The position numbers and the translations under genes are program-made. A DNA stretch of 64,000 nt from Streptomyces bambusae (lineage in GTDB: Bacteria > Actinomycetota > Actinomycetes > Streptomycetales > Streptomycetaceae), in NCBI RefSeq assembly GCF_020532645.1, contig NZ_JAJAUZ010000012.1, positions 86,893 to 150,892 on the forward strand, written 5' to 3'. Below are positions 29,501-38,082 of this stretch, in pieces. Every line of letters starts with the position of its first letter. Position 1 is the first letter of the stretch. The notes beneath the pieces were generated by a model. It was not told the origin of the DNA. It saw only the letters and a list, made by a program, of their open reading frames with translations, and searched no databases.

Positions 29501-30253
29501 GTGAACAGACCCAGAGCCAGACGGATGGCGGCGGTCACGGTCCTGCTCTGGGCCGCACTCGCCGTCACCCCTGCCGTGGCCGATAGCTGCGCCTTCGGCT
29601 GCGCGGACGACACCGGCGCGGCGGCGCTGCCGTACGCCGTCCCGGGCCCCGGCGCGTTATCCGGGGGTGGCGACCGTCACAGTCGCGGCGCGCCCGGCGA
29701 AGGCCGGGGCAAGGGCCACGAGAAGGGCCGGGGCAAGGGCCACGGCAAGGACCGGTGCCACGGCAAGGGGCACGGCTGCCGCCCCGGCTGCCACGGTCAC
29801 GGCCATGGGCACGGCCACTGCAAGTGCCACTGCCCGTGCCCGAAGCCCACCCCGACCCCGACGCCCGAGCCCACCCCCAAGCCGACACCGAAGCCCACGC
29901 CGAAGCCGACTCCCAAGCCCACGCCGACGCCGACGCCGACCCGGAAGCCGACGCCCGAGCCCCGCCCGACGCTCACCGAGGCACCCCCCGTGCCGCCGCG
30001 CCCCGCGCCGCCGTCGCCCGCCGGGCCCCGGACCGCAGCGCCGCCCGTGGTCCGCGCCGAACCGGTGCCCGCGGCGCCGCGCCGCACGCCCGCCGCGCGG
30101 CCCACCCCGGCGCCGACCCGCACCCCGGTCCCACGGCCCGCCTACCGCGCCGCGGCCCGCAAACCGCCGCAGCACCACATCTCGCCGGTGACCTTCACCC
30201 TGCTCGCCACGGCGCCCGCGGTGCTCGCCATCGTCGCCCTGCGCCCGCGCTGA
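29501..30253 (+). CDS. Surface protein with Cys/His/Gly metal-binding-like cluster, Pro-Thr stalk and C-terminal membrane anchor
   Basis: 250 residues using GTG at 29501; ATG at 29525 is an alternative. The signal peptide MAAVTVLLWAALAVTPAVAD is followed by a Cys pair (DSCAFGCADD). Residues about 65-110 are dominated by Gly-Lys-Gly-His repeats, then CHGKGHGCRPGCHGHGHG and HCKCHCPCP: eight cysteines and about ten histidines in under 30 residues. A (Pro-Thr-Pro-Lys)n stalk of about 45 residues and a longer Pro/Ala/Arg region lead to a final hydrophobic helix (FTLLATAPAVLAIVAL) ending ALRPR. It probably spans the wall from a membrane anchor. Metal binding is my inference; no family recognised. 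Confidence 0.7.
   Translation: MNRPRARRMAAVTVLLWAALAVTPAVADSCAFGCADDTGAAALPYAVPGPGALSGGGDRHSRGAPGEGRGKGHEKGRGKGHGKDRCHGKGHGCRPGCHGHGHGHGHCKCHCPCPKPTPTPTPEPTPKPTPKPTPKPTPKPTPTPTPTRKPTPEPRPTLTEAPPVPPRPAPPSPAGPRTAAPPVVRAEPVPAAPRRTPAARPTPAPTRTPVPRPAYRAAARKPPQHHISPVTFTLLATAPAVLAIVALRPR
29848..29960 (+). repeat. Pro-Thr-(Pro)-Lys/Thr coding repeat
   Basis: Tandem units of CCCAC/GCCGAAG and CCGACG encode KPTPTPTPEPTPKPTPKPTP and further KPTPTPT blocks, the extended stalk of the surface protein. The nucleotide repeat is imperfect, so selection is probably on the peptide. Confidence 0.85.
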
Positions 30254-30314
30254 CCCGCCGACGGCAGGCACCCGCAAGCCCGCAGATCCCGTCCGCTCGC
30301 ACCCGGAGACCCCC

Positions 30315-31076
30315 TTGTCGGAATGGCTCGTCCTGTCCCTCGCGATGGCCGCGGCATGCGCCGTGGTCCTCTCCATCGCGTTCCTCAACCACCGGCGGAT
30401 CGGCGACGACGACGATCCCTCGGAGACCCCCGACGTCATCGAGTACATGACGATGATGATCGGCGTGATCTACGCGATCGTGCTGGGCCTGGCCATCGCC
30501 GGCGTCTGGGAGGGCCGCAGCGCGGCCCAGGAGTACGTCCGCCAGGAGGCCCAGGCCCTGCACGAGGTGAGCGTCCGGGCGGAGGTGTACCCGGCGGACG
30601 TGCGCGCCCGGATCCGGGCCGACGTCACCGCCTACGCCGCGTACGTCGTCGAGGACGAGTGGCAGGTGATGGCCGAACGGGGCGAGCTGACCGACGAGGG
30701 GGAGCGGCTGCTGGAGCGGATCCGCCGGGACGTCACCGACTACGAGCCGAAGACCGACCACGAGGGGCAGGCGTACCAGCCGCTGGTGGACCAGGTCGCC
30801 GCCGTGGACGACGCGCGCAGCGCCCGGGCCGCGGGCGCCGGCGCGACCATGCCGGGGGTGGTCTGGTTCGGGCTCATCGCCGGGGCGGCGGTGACCGTCG
30901 GTCTGATCTTCACCCTGCAGATCAGGCGCTCGTTCCGGGAGATGCTGCTCGCCGGACTGTTCAGCGCGCTGATCGCCTTCCTGCTGTTCCTGATCTGGGA
31001 CTTCGACGCGCCGTTCGGGCGGGGCATCTCCGCCACCGCGGACCCGTTCTTCGAGAAGTTCCCGGGCCTGCGCTGA
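30315..31076 (+). CDS. DUF4239 membrane protein
   Basis: 253 residues from TTG at 30315, with GGAGA five bases before it; no nearer ATG or GTG keeps the first helix. Four membrane helices in two pairs: residues about 5-25 and 45-65, then about 180-200 and 212-232, enclosing a hydrophilic helical domain (EYVRQEAQALHEVSVRAEVY onward). This is the pattern of DUF4239, a widespread bestrophin-like channel family of unknown physiological role. Position within the envelope gene group is 61 bp after the Cys/His-rich surface protein on the same strand, so the two may be co-expressed. Confidence 0.85.
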   Translation: MSEWLVLSLAMAAACAVVLSIAFLNHRRIGDDDDPSETPDVIEYMTMMIGVIYAIVLGLAIAGVWEGRSAAQEYVRQEAQALHEVSVRAEVYPADVRARIRADVTAYAAYVVEDEWQVMAERGELTDEGERLLERIRRDVTDYEPKTDHEGQAYQPLVDQVAAVDDARSARAAGAGATMPGVVWFGLIAGAAVTVGLIFTLQIRRSFREMLLAGLFSALIAFLLFLIWDFDAPFGRGISATADPFFEKFPGLR

Positions 31077-31237
31077 CGGCGGGGTTCGCCCACACGGACG
31101 AGACGGCTCCCCCGTTCGCCTGACCCTGATCGCGGGTCACCTTGCGCGCACCTAGCGTGGCGTTCATCGAGGTGCACGAACCCCCACATGTGGAACAGGT
31201 TTCCGCAGCGGCTCCTCGGGGACCCGGAGGTCCGACC

Positions 31238-31777
31238 ATGCGCGCGATACGCAACACGTCCAGGCATCTGATCGCGGCGGGCGCCGCAGCCGCCGTGCTC
31301 TCGCTCTCCGCGCCGGCCGCCGTGGCGGCCGGCACCCAGCCGATCACACCGTTCGGCTTCGCCGTCACGCCGTCGACCCAGGTCCAGCCGGGCGGGCAGG
31401 TCAGCCTCATGCTCACGAGCTGCGACGGCCCGGGGCAGGCCTCGTCGGGGATCTTCGACACCGTCAACTTCGCCCGCGGGACCACCACGGCGTCCGCCAC
31501 CGTCGACCTGGACGCCCGGCGCGGCGACAGCTACGCGGTGACCTTCACCTGCAACGGAGTGTCAGGCTCGACCAACCTCACGATCGCCGCGGCCCCCCTA
31601 CCGTCGAGCTCCCCCGTCACCAGCTCGACGACGGCGGCGGCGCAGGGCGTGCGCGGCGGCTTCGGCGGCAGCGTCTCGGGCGTCTCCGGCGGCCAGATCG
31701 CCACCGGCGCCGCCCTCTTCCTCATCGCCGCCGCGGGTACGACGTACGCGATGCGCCGCCGGCCCGGCCGGCGCTGA
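31238..31777 (+). CDS. Secreted Ig-like protein with C-terminal Gly-TM-Arg tail (paralogue 1)
   Basis: 179 residues, ATG at 31238 with CGGAGG seven bases upstream. A Sec signal peptide ends at APAAVAAG. The mature part is an Ig-like or carbohydrate-module-size beta domain with two cysteines (LTSCDGPGQ and FTCNGVSG) likely disulfide-bonded. The tail is GGFGGSVSG, then a membrane helix ATGAALFLIAAAGTTYA, then MRRRPGRR, i.e. a small-residue motif plus hydrophobic helix plus positive charges, arranged like a sortase sorting signal but without LPxTG. A paralogue lies convergently at 31879 and a class F sortase follows it. Confidence 0.8.
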   Translation: MRAIRNTSRHLIAAGAAAAVLSLSAPAAVAAGTQPITPFGFAVTPSTQVQPGGQVSLMLTSCDGPGQASSGIFDTVNFARGTTTASATVDLDARRGDSYAVTFTCNGVSGSTNLTIAAAPLPSSSPVTSSTTAAAQGVRGGFGGSVSGVSGGQIATGAALFLIAAAGTTYAMRRRPGRR

Positions 31778-31801
31778 CGGGACGCCCGCCCGGGTCCCCC
31801 G

Positions 31802-31850
31802 AACCGCCCGGAGCCCCGAGTCCGCCGTGGACTCGGGGCTCCGGGCGGTT
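31802..31850. terminator. 22-bp perfect-stem bidirectional terminator
   Basis: AACCGCCCGGAGCCCCGAGT with CC (31802-31823) pairs over its whole length with 31829-31850 around a 5-nt loop GCCGT, between the two convergent secreted paralogues. The A/T bases at the stem ends give it A-tract/U-tract character in both directions. Confidence 0.92.
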
Positions 31851-31878
31851 GCGCGTCGGGCCCGGGAGGTTCGGGCGG

Positions 31879-32421
31879 TCAGATGCGGCCGCGGAGCGAG
31901 CGGCGGCGGCGCATCACGTGCACGCCGGCGCCCAGCGCCGCCACGCCCACCAGCCCGGCGCCCATCGCGGTCTCGGCGGTGGACGGGCCGAACGAGCCAC
32001 CGAGGCCGCCCTGCGCGCCACGGGCCGGGAGGACCCGGAACTCGTGGGTGCCGAGGACGTCGCTGCCGTGGCAGCGCACGGTCAGCGTGTGGCGACCGGG
32101 CCGGGCCTCGTCGAAGATGCGGACCGTCGCGAAGCTGATCCGGCCCGGGGACATCTTCTTGTCACGGAAGGCATCGGGGGACTCGACCTCGCCGCCGTCC
32201 CGGCAGCCGGTCGCGGTGACGTCCATCCGGGCACCCTGGTGCACGTTGAGGGGGTTGACGGTGATGTCACGGGGGCCCCGGCCGTCACCGCCGCCGCCGT
32301 TGCCGCCGCGGCCGCCGCCGTCCCCGCCCACGGGGGCACCGCCCGCGAGGGCCGCCGGTGCGGCCAGGCCGATGGCTGCGACGGCTGCGGCCGTCGCCAG
32401 GAATACGCGTGCAACACGCAT
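31879..32421 (-). CDS. Secreted Ig-like protein with C-terminal Gly-TM-Arg tail (paralogue 2)
   Basis: 180 residues, ATG at 32421 with TGGAGG about eight bases upstream. Signal peptide MRVARVFLATAAAVAAIGLA ends near ALAGG. A Gly/Asn-rich linker (GGGRGGNGGGGDGRG) precedes a beta domain with two cysteines (ATGCRDGGE and VRCHGSD) aligned with those of the gene at 31238, and a shared pattern of V.P......G......G C......S...F. The tail GGLGGSFGPS, helix AMGAGLVGVAALGAGVHV, MRRRRSLRGRI repeats the GGxGGS-TM-MRRR plan. It is divergent from the class F sortase gene. I infer that both are anchored surface proteins. Confidence 0.8.
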   Translation of the reverse strand: MRVARVFLATAAAVAAIGLAAPAALAGGAPVGGDGGGRGGNGGGGDGRGPRDITVNPLNVHQGARMDVTATGCRDGGEVESPDAFRDKKMSPGRISFATVRIFDEARPGRHTLTVRCHGSDVLGTHEFRVLPARGAQGGLGGSFGPSTAETAMGAGLVGVAALGAGVHVMRRRRSLRGRI

Positions 32422-32764
32422 GGTGGAACCTCCAGAGGAGAGGCGCGCCGGGGCAGTTGCCACGGGCTGATCGACGAGAACGCCTCCCATGACGAACCCT
32501 CACGGAGTCTTTGATTCCGCGCATTTTGGACCGGGGCCGCCCCGCCCGCCGACACGCCGGGCGAATCTGACGGATCCGCAGGTCACACACCGTCAGGTGT
32601 TTTATATGACCTTTACTCGTATGGGCGCATCCGTCCCGGTCCGGGGCCGGCCCGGCCACTCGTTCGCCGCCTCCCCGGTCGCCGCCCGCAGCGCGCCGCC
32701 CTACGGTGCGGGACAAGGGGGAAGAGAACGCGGGCGGGGAACCCCGCGTCGGGAAGGGAGAGAG
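32422..32764. other. 343-bp intergenic region between divergent envelope genes
   Basis: The middle (about 32490-32625) is distinctly AT-richer than the surroundings, including TTTTATATGACC and TTTGATTCC stretches, and a small inverted repeat ACACCGTCAGGTGT near 32586-32599. It must hold the promoters of the paralogue 2 gene and the sortase gene. No small frame with a ribosome-binding site was found. Confidence 0.55.
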
Positions 32765-33430
32765 ATGACCGAGGACGAGACCGGGCCGGACCGCAGGAAA
32801 CGCTCCCCGTGGGGGGTGCTGGCCCTGGTCATGCTCACCGGCCTCGCCATGATCCGGAACGGGGCGGACGCCGAGAACGGCCCGCCTCAGCCGGCCGCGG
32901 CCGCCGCGGTCAAGGTGCAGCCGGACAGCCAGGCCGCGGCCGCGCCCACGCCCCCGGCCGGCCTGGAGGTCCTGGACCACTCCACGGTGGAACGGATCCG
33001 GATCCCCTCGATCCGGGTGGACGCGCCGACCATGACGGTCGGTCTGGACGCGGAGGGCTGGATCGACGCGCCTCCCCCGCAGGACCCGAACCTGGCCGGC
33101 TGGTACCTGAACGGCGTCGCCCCCGGGCAGCGCGGCACGGCCGTGGTCGTCGGCCACGTCGACAACGAGAAGGGCCCGGCGGTCTTCTACGGCCTGGGCT
33201 CGGTGCACAAGGGCGACGAGGTGGAGGTGGCGCGGTACGACGGCCGCACGGCCGTGTTCGAGGTGTACGGCGTCGAGGTCTTCTCGAAGCACGACTTCCC
33301 CGGCCCGCGGGTCTACGGCGACACCGGGCACGCCGAACTCCGCGTGATCACCTGCGGCGGCGGCTACTCCAAGGCCGGCGGCTACGACGGCAACGTGGTG
33401 GTGTTCGCCCGCATGGTGGCGGTGCGCTGA
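32765..33430 (+). CDS. Class F sortase
   Basis: 221 residues, ATG at 32765 after GGGAGAGAG. A short cytoplasmic N terminus, one signal-anchor helix (GVLALVMLTGLAMI), a Pro/Ala linker, and a sortase barrel from about residue 75. The catalytic triad is visible as His131 (VVVGHVDNEKG), Cys197 (RVITCGGGY) and Arg216 (VVVFARMV). Class F enzymes are typical of actinobacteria and their substrates are largely unknown. The neighbouring secreted paralogues at 31238 and 31879 are attractive candidates. It converges on the polysaccharide deacetylase gene across a terminator. Confidence 0.92.
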   Translation: MTEDETGPDRRKRSPWGVLALVMLTGLAMIRNGADAENGPPQPAAAAAVKVQPDSQAAAAPTPPAGLEVLDHSTVERIRIPSIRVDAPTMTVGLDAEGWIDAPPPQDPNLAGWYLNGVAPGQRGTAVVVGHVDNEKGPAVFYGLGSVHKGDEVEVARYDGRTAVFEVYGVEVFSKHDFPGPRVYGDTGHAELRVITCGGGYSKAGGYDGNVVVFARMVAVR

Positions 33431-33464
33431 GACCCGTCGTCGAACGCGGACTGCATGAACGTTG

Positions 33465-33491
33465 CTGCGGGCCCCTCGCCGGGGCCCGCAG
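33465..33491. terminator. 11-bp hairpin between sortase and deacetylase genes
   Basis: CTGCGGGCCCC (33465-33475) and GGGGCCCGCAG (33481-33491) form a perfect stem with a 5-nt loop, ending three bases before the convergent deacetylase stop codon. Confidence 0.75.
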
Positions 33492-33494
33492 GCG

Positions 33495-34394
33495 TCAGTC
33501 GCGCAGCGGCAGTGCCGGCAGGGTCATGCGGTAGCCGCGCTCCAGCAGCCGGGGCAGGTAGCTGCGCAGGGCGGCCACGCTCTGCGAGCGGTCGCCGCCC
33601 GCGTCGTGGGAGAGGACGACCACGCCGGGGGCGGCGCCGCGCAGCACCCGGGTGACGATCGTGGAGGTGCCCGGCTCCTGCCAGTCCAGCGTGTCCACGG
33701 TCCACGCCAGGGGTTCCATGCCGAGGTCCGCCCCGATCTCGAACGCCGCCCGGTTCCAGGCGCCGAACGGGGCGCGGAACCAGACGGGTGCCGTGCCGGT
33801 CACACGGTCGACGAGTTCGCTGGTGCGGCGGATCTCCCGGTCGAGGGCCGGCCGGCTCAGCCTGGGGATGAGCGGGTGGGTCCAGGTGTGGTTGCCGATC
33901 ACGTGGCCCTCGTCGGCCATGCGGCGCAGCAGGTCGCGGTGTTCGGTGGCCATCTCCCCGCAGACGAAGAACACCGCCTTGACATCGTGGCGGGCGAGGG
34001 TGTCCAGGATCTTCGGGGTGTAGCGGGGGTCGGGTCCGTCGTCGAAGGTCAGCGCCATGCTGCTGCCGGCGGGCGGCATGTCGAGCAGCGGGCGGGTGCG
34101 GACCGGCGGCTTGGCGGGGCGGCGGCGGGGCATCTCGTCGGCCATCGGGCTGAGCCGGTACGGGGCGCGGGCCCCGGGGCGCACCGCCTGCGGGGGGCCG
34201 GGGGCGGGTGCGGGGGCAGCACCCGGCGCCGCTCCGCTCGCCTGCGGTCCGCCCGCCCCGGGGGCGGCGGCCGTGTGCCGGCCGGGGGTTCCGGCCTCTC
34301 CCCCGGTGAAGAGTCCGGAGGCGACGGCGGCTCCGAGGAAGACGGCGGTGCGCAGCACCATCCGGCGACCCGGAATCAGCTCTTCAGATTTCAT
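33495..34394 (-). CDS. Secreted polysaccharide deacetylase (NodB domain, CE4)
   Basis: 299 residues from ATG at 34394; longer starts at 34439/34433 exist but would precede the Arg-rich n-region GRRMVLRTAVFLGAAVASG, which looks like a Tat or Sec signal. A Pro/Ala-rich linker (about 35-85) leads to the CE4 domain: motif 1 ALTFDDGPDP with the catalytic Asp, motif 2 GNHTWTHP with the metal His pair, motif 3 RAPFGAWN, and motif 5 VVVLSHD. Such enzymes N-deacetylate peptidoglycan or other wall glycans, often giving lysozyme resistance. It lies between the sortase gene and lysX, fitting the envelope grouping. Confidence 0.9.
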   Translation of the reverse strand: MKSEELIPGRRMVLRTAVFLGAAVASGLFTGGEAGTPGRHTAAAPGAGGPQASGAAPGAAPAPAPGPPQAVRPGARAPYRLSPMADEMPRRRPAKPPVRTRPLLDMPPAGSSMALTFDDGPDPRYTPKILDTLARHDVKAVFFVCGEMATEHRDLLRRMADEGHVIGNHTWTHPLIPRLSRPALDREIRRTSELVDRVTGTAPVWFRAPFGAWNRAAFEIGADLGMEPLAWTVDTLDWQEPGTSTIVTRVLRGAAPGVVVLSHDAGGDRSQSVAALRSYLPRLLERGYRMTLPALPLRD

Positions 34395-34531
34395 TACCAA
34401 CAGCTCGCACGCCAGACAGCGTGGAGCGCTCATCGACACTGGTCAAGTGGGTTAAAGCACCCGATGGGAGGAGCCCGCACGGGCGGTGGCCGGTTTCGCC
34501 CGGTGCGGCCGGAAATCGCCGGCCGAGTGTG

Positions 34532-37500
34532 TCAGGACCTGCGGACCAGCGGGAACGGGAGCGTCTCGCGGATCGTGAGTCCCGTGAGGAACATGACGAG
34601 CCGGTCGACGCCGATGCCCAGGCCGCCGGTGGGCGGCATCGCGTACTCCAGGGCGTCGAGGAAGTCGTTGTCGAGTTCCATCGCCTCGGGGTCCCCGCCG
34701 GCGGCGAGCAGGGACTGGGCGGTGAGCCGGCGCCGCTGCTCGACCGGGTCGGTCAGTTCCGAGTAGGCGGTGCCCAGTTCGGTGCCGAAGGCCACCAGGT
34801 CCCAGCGTTCGGCGAGCCGCGGGTCGGTGCGGTGCTGCCGGGTGAGCGGGGACACGTCCGTGGGGAAGTCCTTGTAGAAGGTGGGGAGCTGGGTACGTTC
34901 CTCGACGAGCCGCTCGTACATCTCCAGGACCACGTCGCCGCGGGTGTCCTCGGGGGTGTGCGGGACGCCGGCCCGGTCGCAGAGGGCGCGCAGCACGTGC
35001 TCCTCGGTGTCGGCGTCGACCGGCTCGCCGAGCGCCTCGCTGACCGCGCCGTACAGCGTCTTCACCGGCCAGGGGCCGGAGATGTCGTGTTCGACGAGCC
35101 GGCCGTCCTTGCCGGCCTTGCGGGCGACGGGGGCGCCGAAGGCTGCGGTGGCGGCGCCCTGGATCAGCTCGCGGGTCAGCTCGAGCATCACGTCGTAGTC
35201 GGCGAAGGCCTGGTAGGCCTCCAGCATCGTGAACTCGGGGTTGTGCTTGTACGAGACGCCCTCGTTGCGGAAGGTGCGGCCCATCTCGAAGACCTTCTCC
35301 ATGCCGCCGACGCAGAGCCGTTTGAGGTACAGCTCGGGTGCGATGCGCAGGTAGAGGTCGAGGTCGTAGGCGTTGATGTGGGTGGTGAAGGGGCGGGCGT
35401 TGGCCCCGCCGTGGATCTGCTGGAGCATCGGGGTCTCGACCTCCAGGAAGCCGCGTTCCAGCAGCCCCTGGCGGAGGGCCTGGACGGCCGCGGAGCGGGC
35501 CCGGACCACGTCGCGGGCCTCGGGACTGGCGACCAGGTCCAGGTAGCGGCGGCGGACCCGGGCCTCGGGGTCGGCGAGGCCCTTGCGCTTGTCGGGCAGC
35601 GGGCGCAGGCACTTGCCGGTGAGCTGCCAGGAGCGGACGAGTACCGACGGCTCCCCGCTGCGGCTGGCGGCGATCTCCCCGGTGGCCGTCACGTGGTCGC
35701 CGAAGTCGACGTCGGCGGTGAACGAGCCGAGGGCGGTGCCGGAGCCGTCGCGGGTGAACATCAGCTGGAGGTCGCCGGACCAGTCGCGCAGGACGGCGAA
35801 GACCACGCCGCCGAGGTCGCGGACGACCATCACCCGGCCGGCCACGGTGACCGTGTCGCCGGTGCGGGCACCGGGGGCGAGTCCCGGGTGGGCCGCGCGG
35901 ACCTCGGCGAGGGTGTGCGTACGGCGTGCGATGACGACGGGGTACGGGTCGGTGCCGGCGGCGCGCAGCCGCTCCAGCTTCCGGTGCCGGACCCGGACCT
36001 GATCGGGCAGCGCGGGCCCGGCCGTCTCCTGTTCCTCCTCGCCGAGGCCGAGGGAGGCGATGGAGGGCAGGCCTTCGGTGGTGGCGGGGGCGGTGACGCC
36101 GGACGGGTGCCCCTTGCCCCACAGCTTGCGCAGGCTCGGTACGGAGACGAACCCCTCGGCGATGCCGGAGGCGAGGCTGATCCGGGCCAGCGAACCGGCG
36201 TCGGCGTAGCAGAGCATCCGCGGGTACCACTCGGGCCCGTACTTCACGTTGGAGCGGTACAGGGCCTCCAGCTGCCACCAGCGGGAGAAGAACAGCAGCA
36301 GCCGGCGCCACAGCCGCAGGACGGGGCCGGCGCCGATCCGGGCGCCCTCCTCGAAGACGGAGCGGAAGACGGCGAAGTTCAGTGAGATCCGGCGGATGCC
36401 GAGCTTGGGCGAGGCGGCGCACAGTTCGGCGACCATGAACTCCATGACGCCGTTGGGGGCGCGGCGGTCGCGGCGCATCAGGTCGAGGGAGATGCCGTCC
36501 TTGCCCCAGGGGACGAAGGACAGCAGGGCGATCAGGGTGCCGTCGGCGTCGAAGGCCTCGACGAGCAGGCAGTCGCCGTCGGCGGGGTCGCCGAGCCGGT
36601 CGAGGGCCATGGAGAAGCCGCGTTCGGTCTCGGTGTCGCGCCACTGGTCGGCGCGGTCGATGATGCGGTTCATCTCCTCGTCGGTGAGGGCGGAGTGGCG
36701 CCGGATCTGCGTGCTGCAGCCGGCCCGCCGGACCCGGTTGACGGCCTGGCGGGTGACGCGCATGTCGCGGCCCGCCAGGTCGAACTGGGCCACGTGCAGG
36801 ATGGCCTCGTCGCCCAGCTGGAGCGCGCCGAGACCGGAGCGGGCGTAGGCGGTGGCGCCGTGCTCGGAGGCGCCCATGACGGCGGGGGCCCAGCCGTGTT
36901 TGCGGGCCACCGCGAGCCAGGCGTCGACGGCCGGGGTCCAGGCTCCGGGGTCGCCCACCGGGTCGCCGCTGGCGAGGCAGACGCCGGCCTCGACGCGGTA
37001 GGTGACGGCGGCCTTGCCGTTCGGGGCGAACACGACGGCCTTGTCGCGGCGGGTGGCGAAGTAGCCGAGCGAGTCGTTGTGGCCGTAGGCGCCGAGCAGG
37101 GCGCGGATGCGGGGTTCCTCGTCGCCGTGCAGGGCGGCGGTGAGGCGCTGGGAGCGGAAGAGCGTGGCAGCGGCGTTCAGCAGGGCGAGGGCGCCGAACA
37201 GGCCGCAGAAGAAGAACAGCGGGCGGGGCGGGCGGCCGTCGAACTGGCGGGCGGAGAAGAGGCCGCCGAAGACCTGCTTGGCGGCCCAGTCGAGCCACTG
37301 GCCGCGCGGGAGGGTGCCGGGCCAGATGGCGACGAGGCCCCAGCCGAGGAGGACGGCGGCGAGGAGGCCGAGGCCGAGGACGAGCAGGGCGCGCCAGAAG
37401 GCGCCGCTGCGGGAGGCGGCGTAGAACTCTCCGCGGGCCAGGACCAGGACGACGGTGGCGGCGACCGCGAGGACGAAGGAGGCGGCGCCGATCACGTACT

Positions 37501-37837
37501 CGCCGTCCGCCATCCAGACGAGGTCCACGAGGATCAGGAGGCCGAGGTAGCAGACGACGATCCACCAGGCGACCTTCTTGCGGGCGCCGAGGGCGGCGGC
37601 GAGGAGGAAGAGGAAGACGGCGTAGGCGAGGTTGGCGCTGACGGGGACGACGATCTCGTCGAGGAAGCGGACCACCGGGCGCAGGAGGCGGCGCAGGCCG
37701 GGTGAGAGGGCCAGGAGGGCGCAGAGGAGGCCGAGGGTGCCGAAGAAGGCGGCGAAGCCGTCGGGGATCCGGTTCAGGAACCGGATCCCCGCCGCCGCTT
37801 TGCGGGCCGTGTGGGTGTCCTCCGCGCGCACGCTCAT
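34532..37837 (-). CDS. lysX: LysX: lysylphosphatidylglycerol synthetase fused to lysyl-tRNA synthetase
   Basis: 1101 residues, ATG at 37837. Three parts: an N-terminal membrane domain (about 1-230, six or so helices); a DUF2156/GNAT-like aminoacyl-phosphatidylglycerol transferase domain (about 240-590; FATRRDKAVVFAPNGKAAVT through YRSNVKYGPEWYPRML); and a class II lysyl-tRNA synthetase (about 640-1101) with an OB fold, motif 2 GRTFRNEGVSYKHNPEFTML and motif 3 GIGVDRLVMFLTG. It charges tRNA with lysine and transfers lysine to phosphatidylglycerol, lowering membrane negative charge and raising resistance to cationic peptides. Full length for the actinobacterial fusion. A long repeat element separates it from capA. 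Confidence 0.96.
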   Translation of the reverse strand: MSVRAEDTHTARKAAAGIRFLNRIPDGFAAFFGTLGLLCALLALSPGLRRLLRPVVRFLDEIVVPVSANLAYAVFLFLLAAALGARKKVAWWIVVCYLGLLILVDLVWMADGEYVIGAASFVLAVAATVVLVLARGEFYAASRSGAFWRALLVLGLGLLAAVLLGWGLVAIWPGTLPRGQWLDWAAKQVFGGLFSARQFDGRPPRPLFFFCGLFGALALLNAAATLFRSQRLTAALHGDEEPRIRALLGAYGHNDSLGYFATRRDKAVVFAPNGKAAVTYRVEAGVCLASGDPVGDPGAWTPAVDAWLAVARKHGWAPAVMGASEHGATAYARSGLGALQLGDEAILHVAQFDLAGRDMRVTRQAVNRVRRAGCSTQIRRHSALTDEEMNRIIDRADQWRDTETERGFSMALDRLGDPADGDCLLVEAFDADGTLIALLSFVPWGKDGISLDLMRRDRRAPNGVMEFMVAELCAASPKLGIRRISLNFAVFRSVFEEGARIGAGPVLRLWRRLLLFFSRWWQLEALYRSNVKYGPEWYPRMLCYADAGSLARISLASGIAEGFVSVPSLRKLWGKGHPSGVTAPATTEGLPSIASLGLGEEEQETAGPALPDQVRVRHRKLERLRAAGTDPYPVVIARRTHTLAEVRAAHPGLAPGARTGDTVTVAGRVMVVRDLGGVVFAVLRDWSGDLQLMFTRDGSGTALGSFTADVDFGDHVTATGEIAASRSGEPSVLVRSWQLTGKCLRPLPDKRKGLADPEARVRRRYLDLVASPEARDVVRARSAAVQALRQGLLERGFLEVETPMLQQIHGGANARPFTTHINAYDLDLYLRIAPELYLKRLCVGGMEKVFEMGRTFRNEGVSYKHNPEFTMLEAYQAFADYDVMLELTRELIQGAATAAFGAPVARKAGKDGRLVEHDISGPWPVKTLYGAVSEALGEPVDADTEEHVLRALCDRAGVPHTPEDTRGDVVLEMYERLVEERTQLPTFYKDFPTDVSPLTRQHRTDPRLAERWDLVAFGTELGTAYSELTDPVEQRRRLTAQSLLAAGGDPEAMELDNDFLDALEYAMPPTGGLGIGVDRLVMFLTGLTIRETLPFPLVRRS

Positions 37838-37906
37838 GCTTGGACTGTAGGTACGCCACGCCCGGCGCGCGCGCCGTGCACACCCTCGGGGGCCGGCGCC
37901 CCCGCT

Positions 37907-38082
37907 CCCGGGGCTCCGCCCCGGACCCCGGTCCTCGATCGCCGGACGGGCTTGATGTGTCGCCCGGCCCCGGCATCGGACGCTGCGGGGCAAAAACAAG
38001 CCCCGCCGATTGAGGCGCGGGGGTCCGGGGGCGGAGTCCCCGATCTTTGGGCCCCGCCGGCGACTGAGGCGCGGAGCCCCCG
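37907..38082. repeat. Streptomycete intergenic repeat element, copy C
   Basis: Left arm GGGGCTCCGCCCC...GGTCCTCGATCGCCGGACGG; right arm GATTGAGGCGCGGGGGTCCG with GGGGGCGGAGTCCCC, and a terminal partial copy GACTGAGGCGCGGAGCCCC. Between the arms a CTGCGGGGCAAAAACAAGCC segment resembles the internal modules of the element at 7775. It ends exactly at the capA stop codon and forms the 3' untranslated region of capA. Confidence 0.85.
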
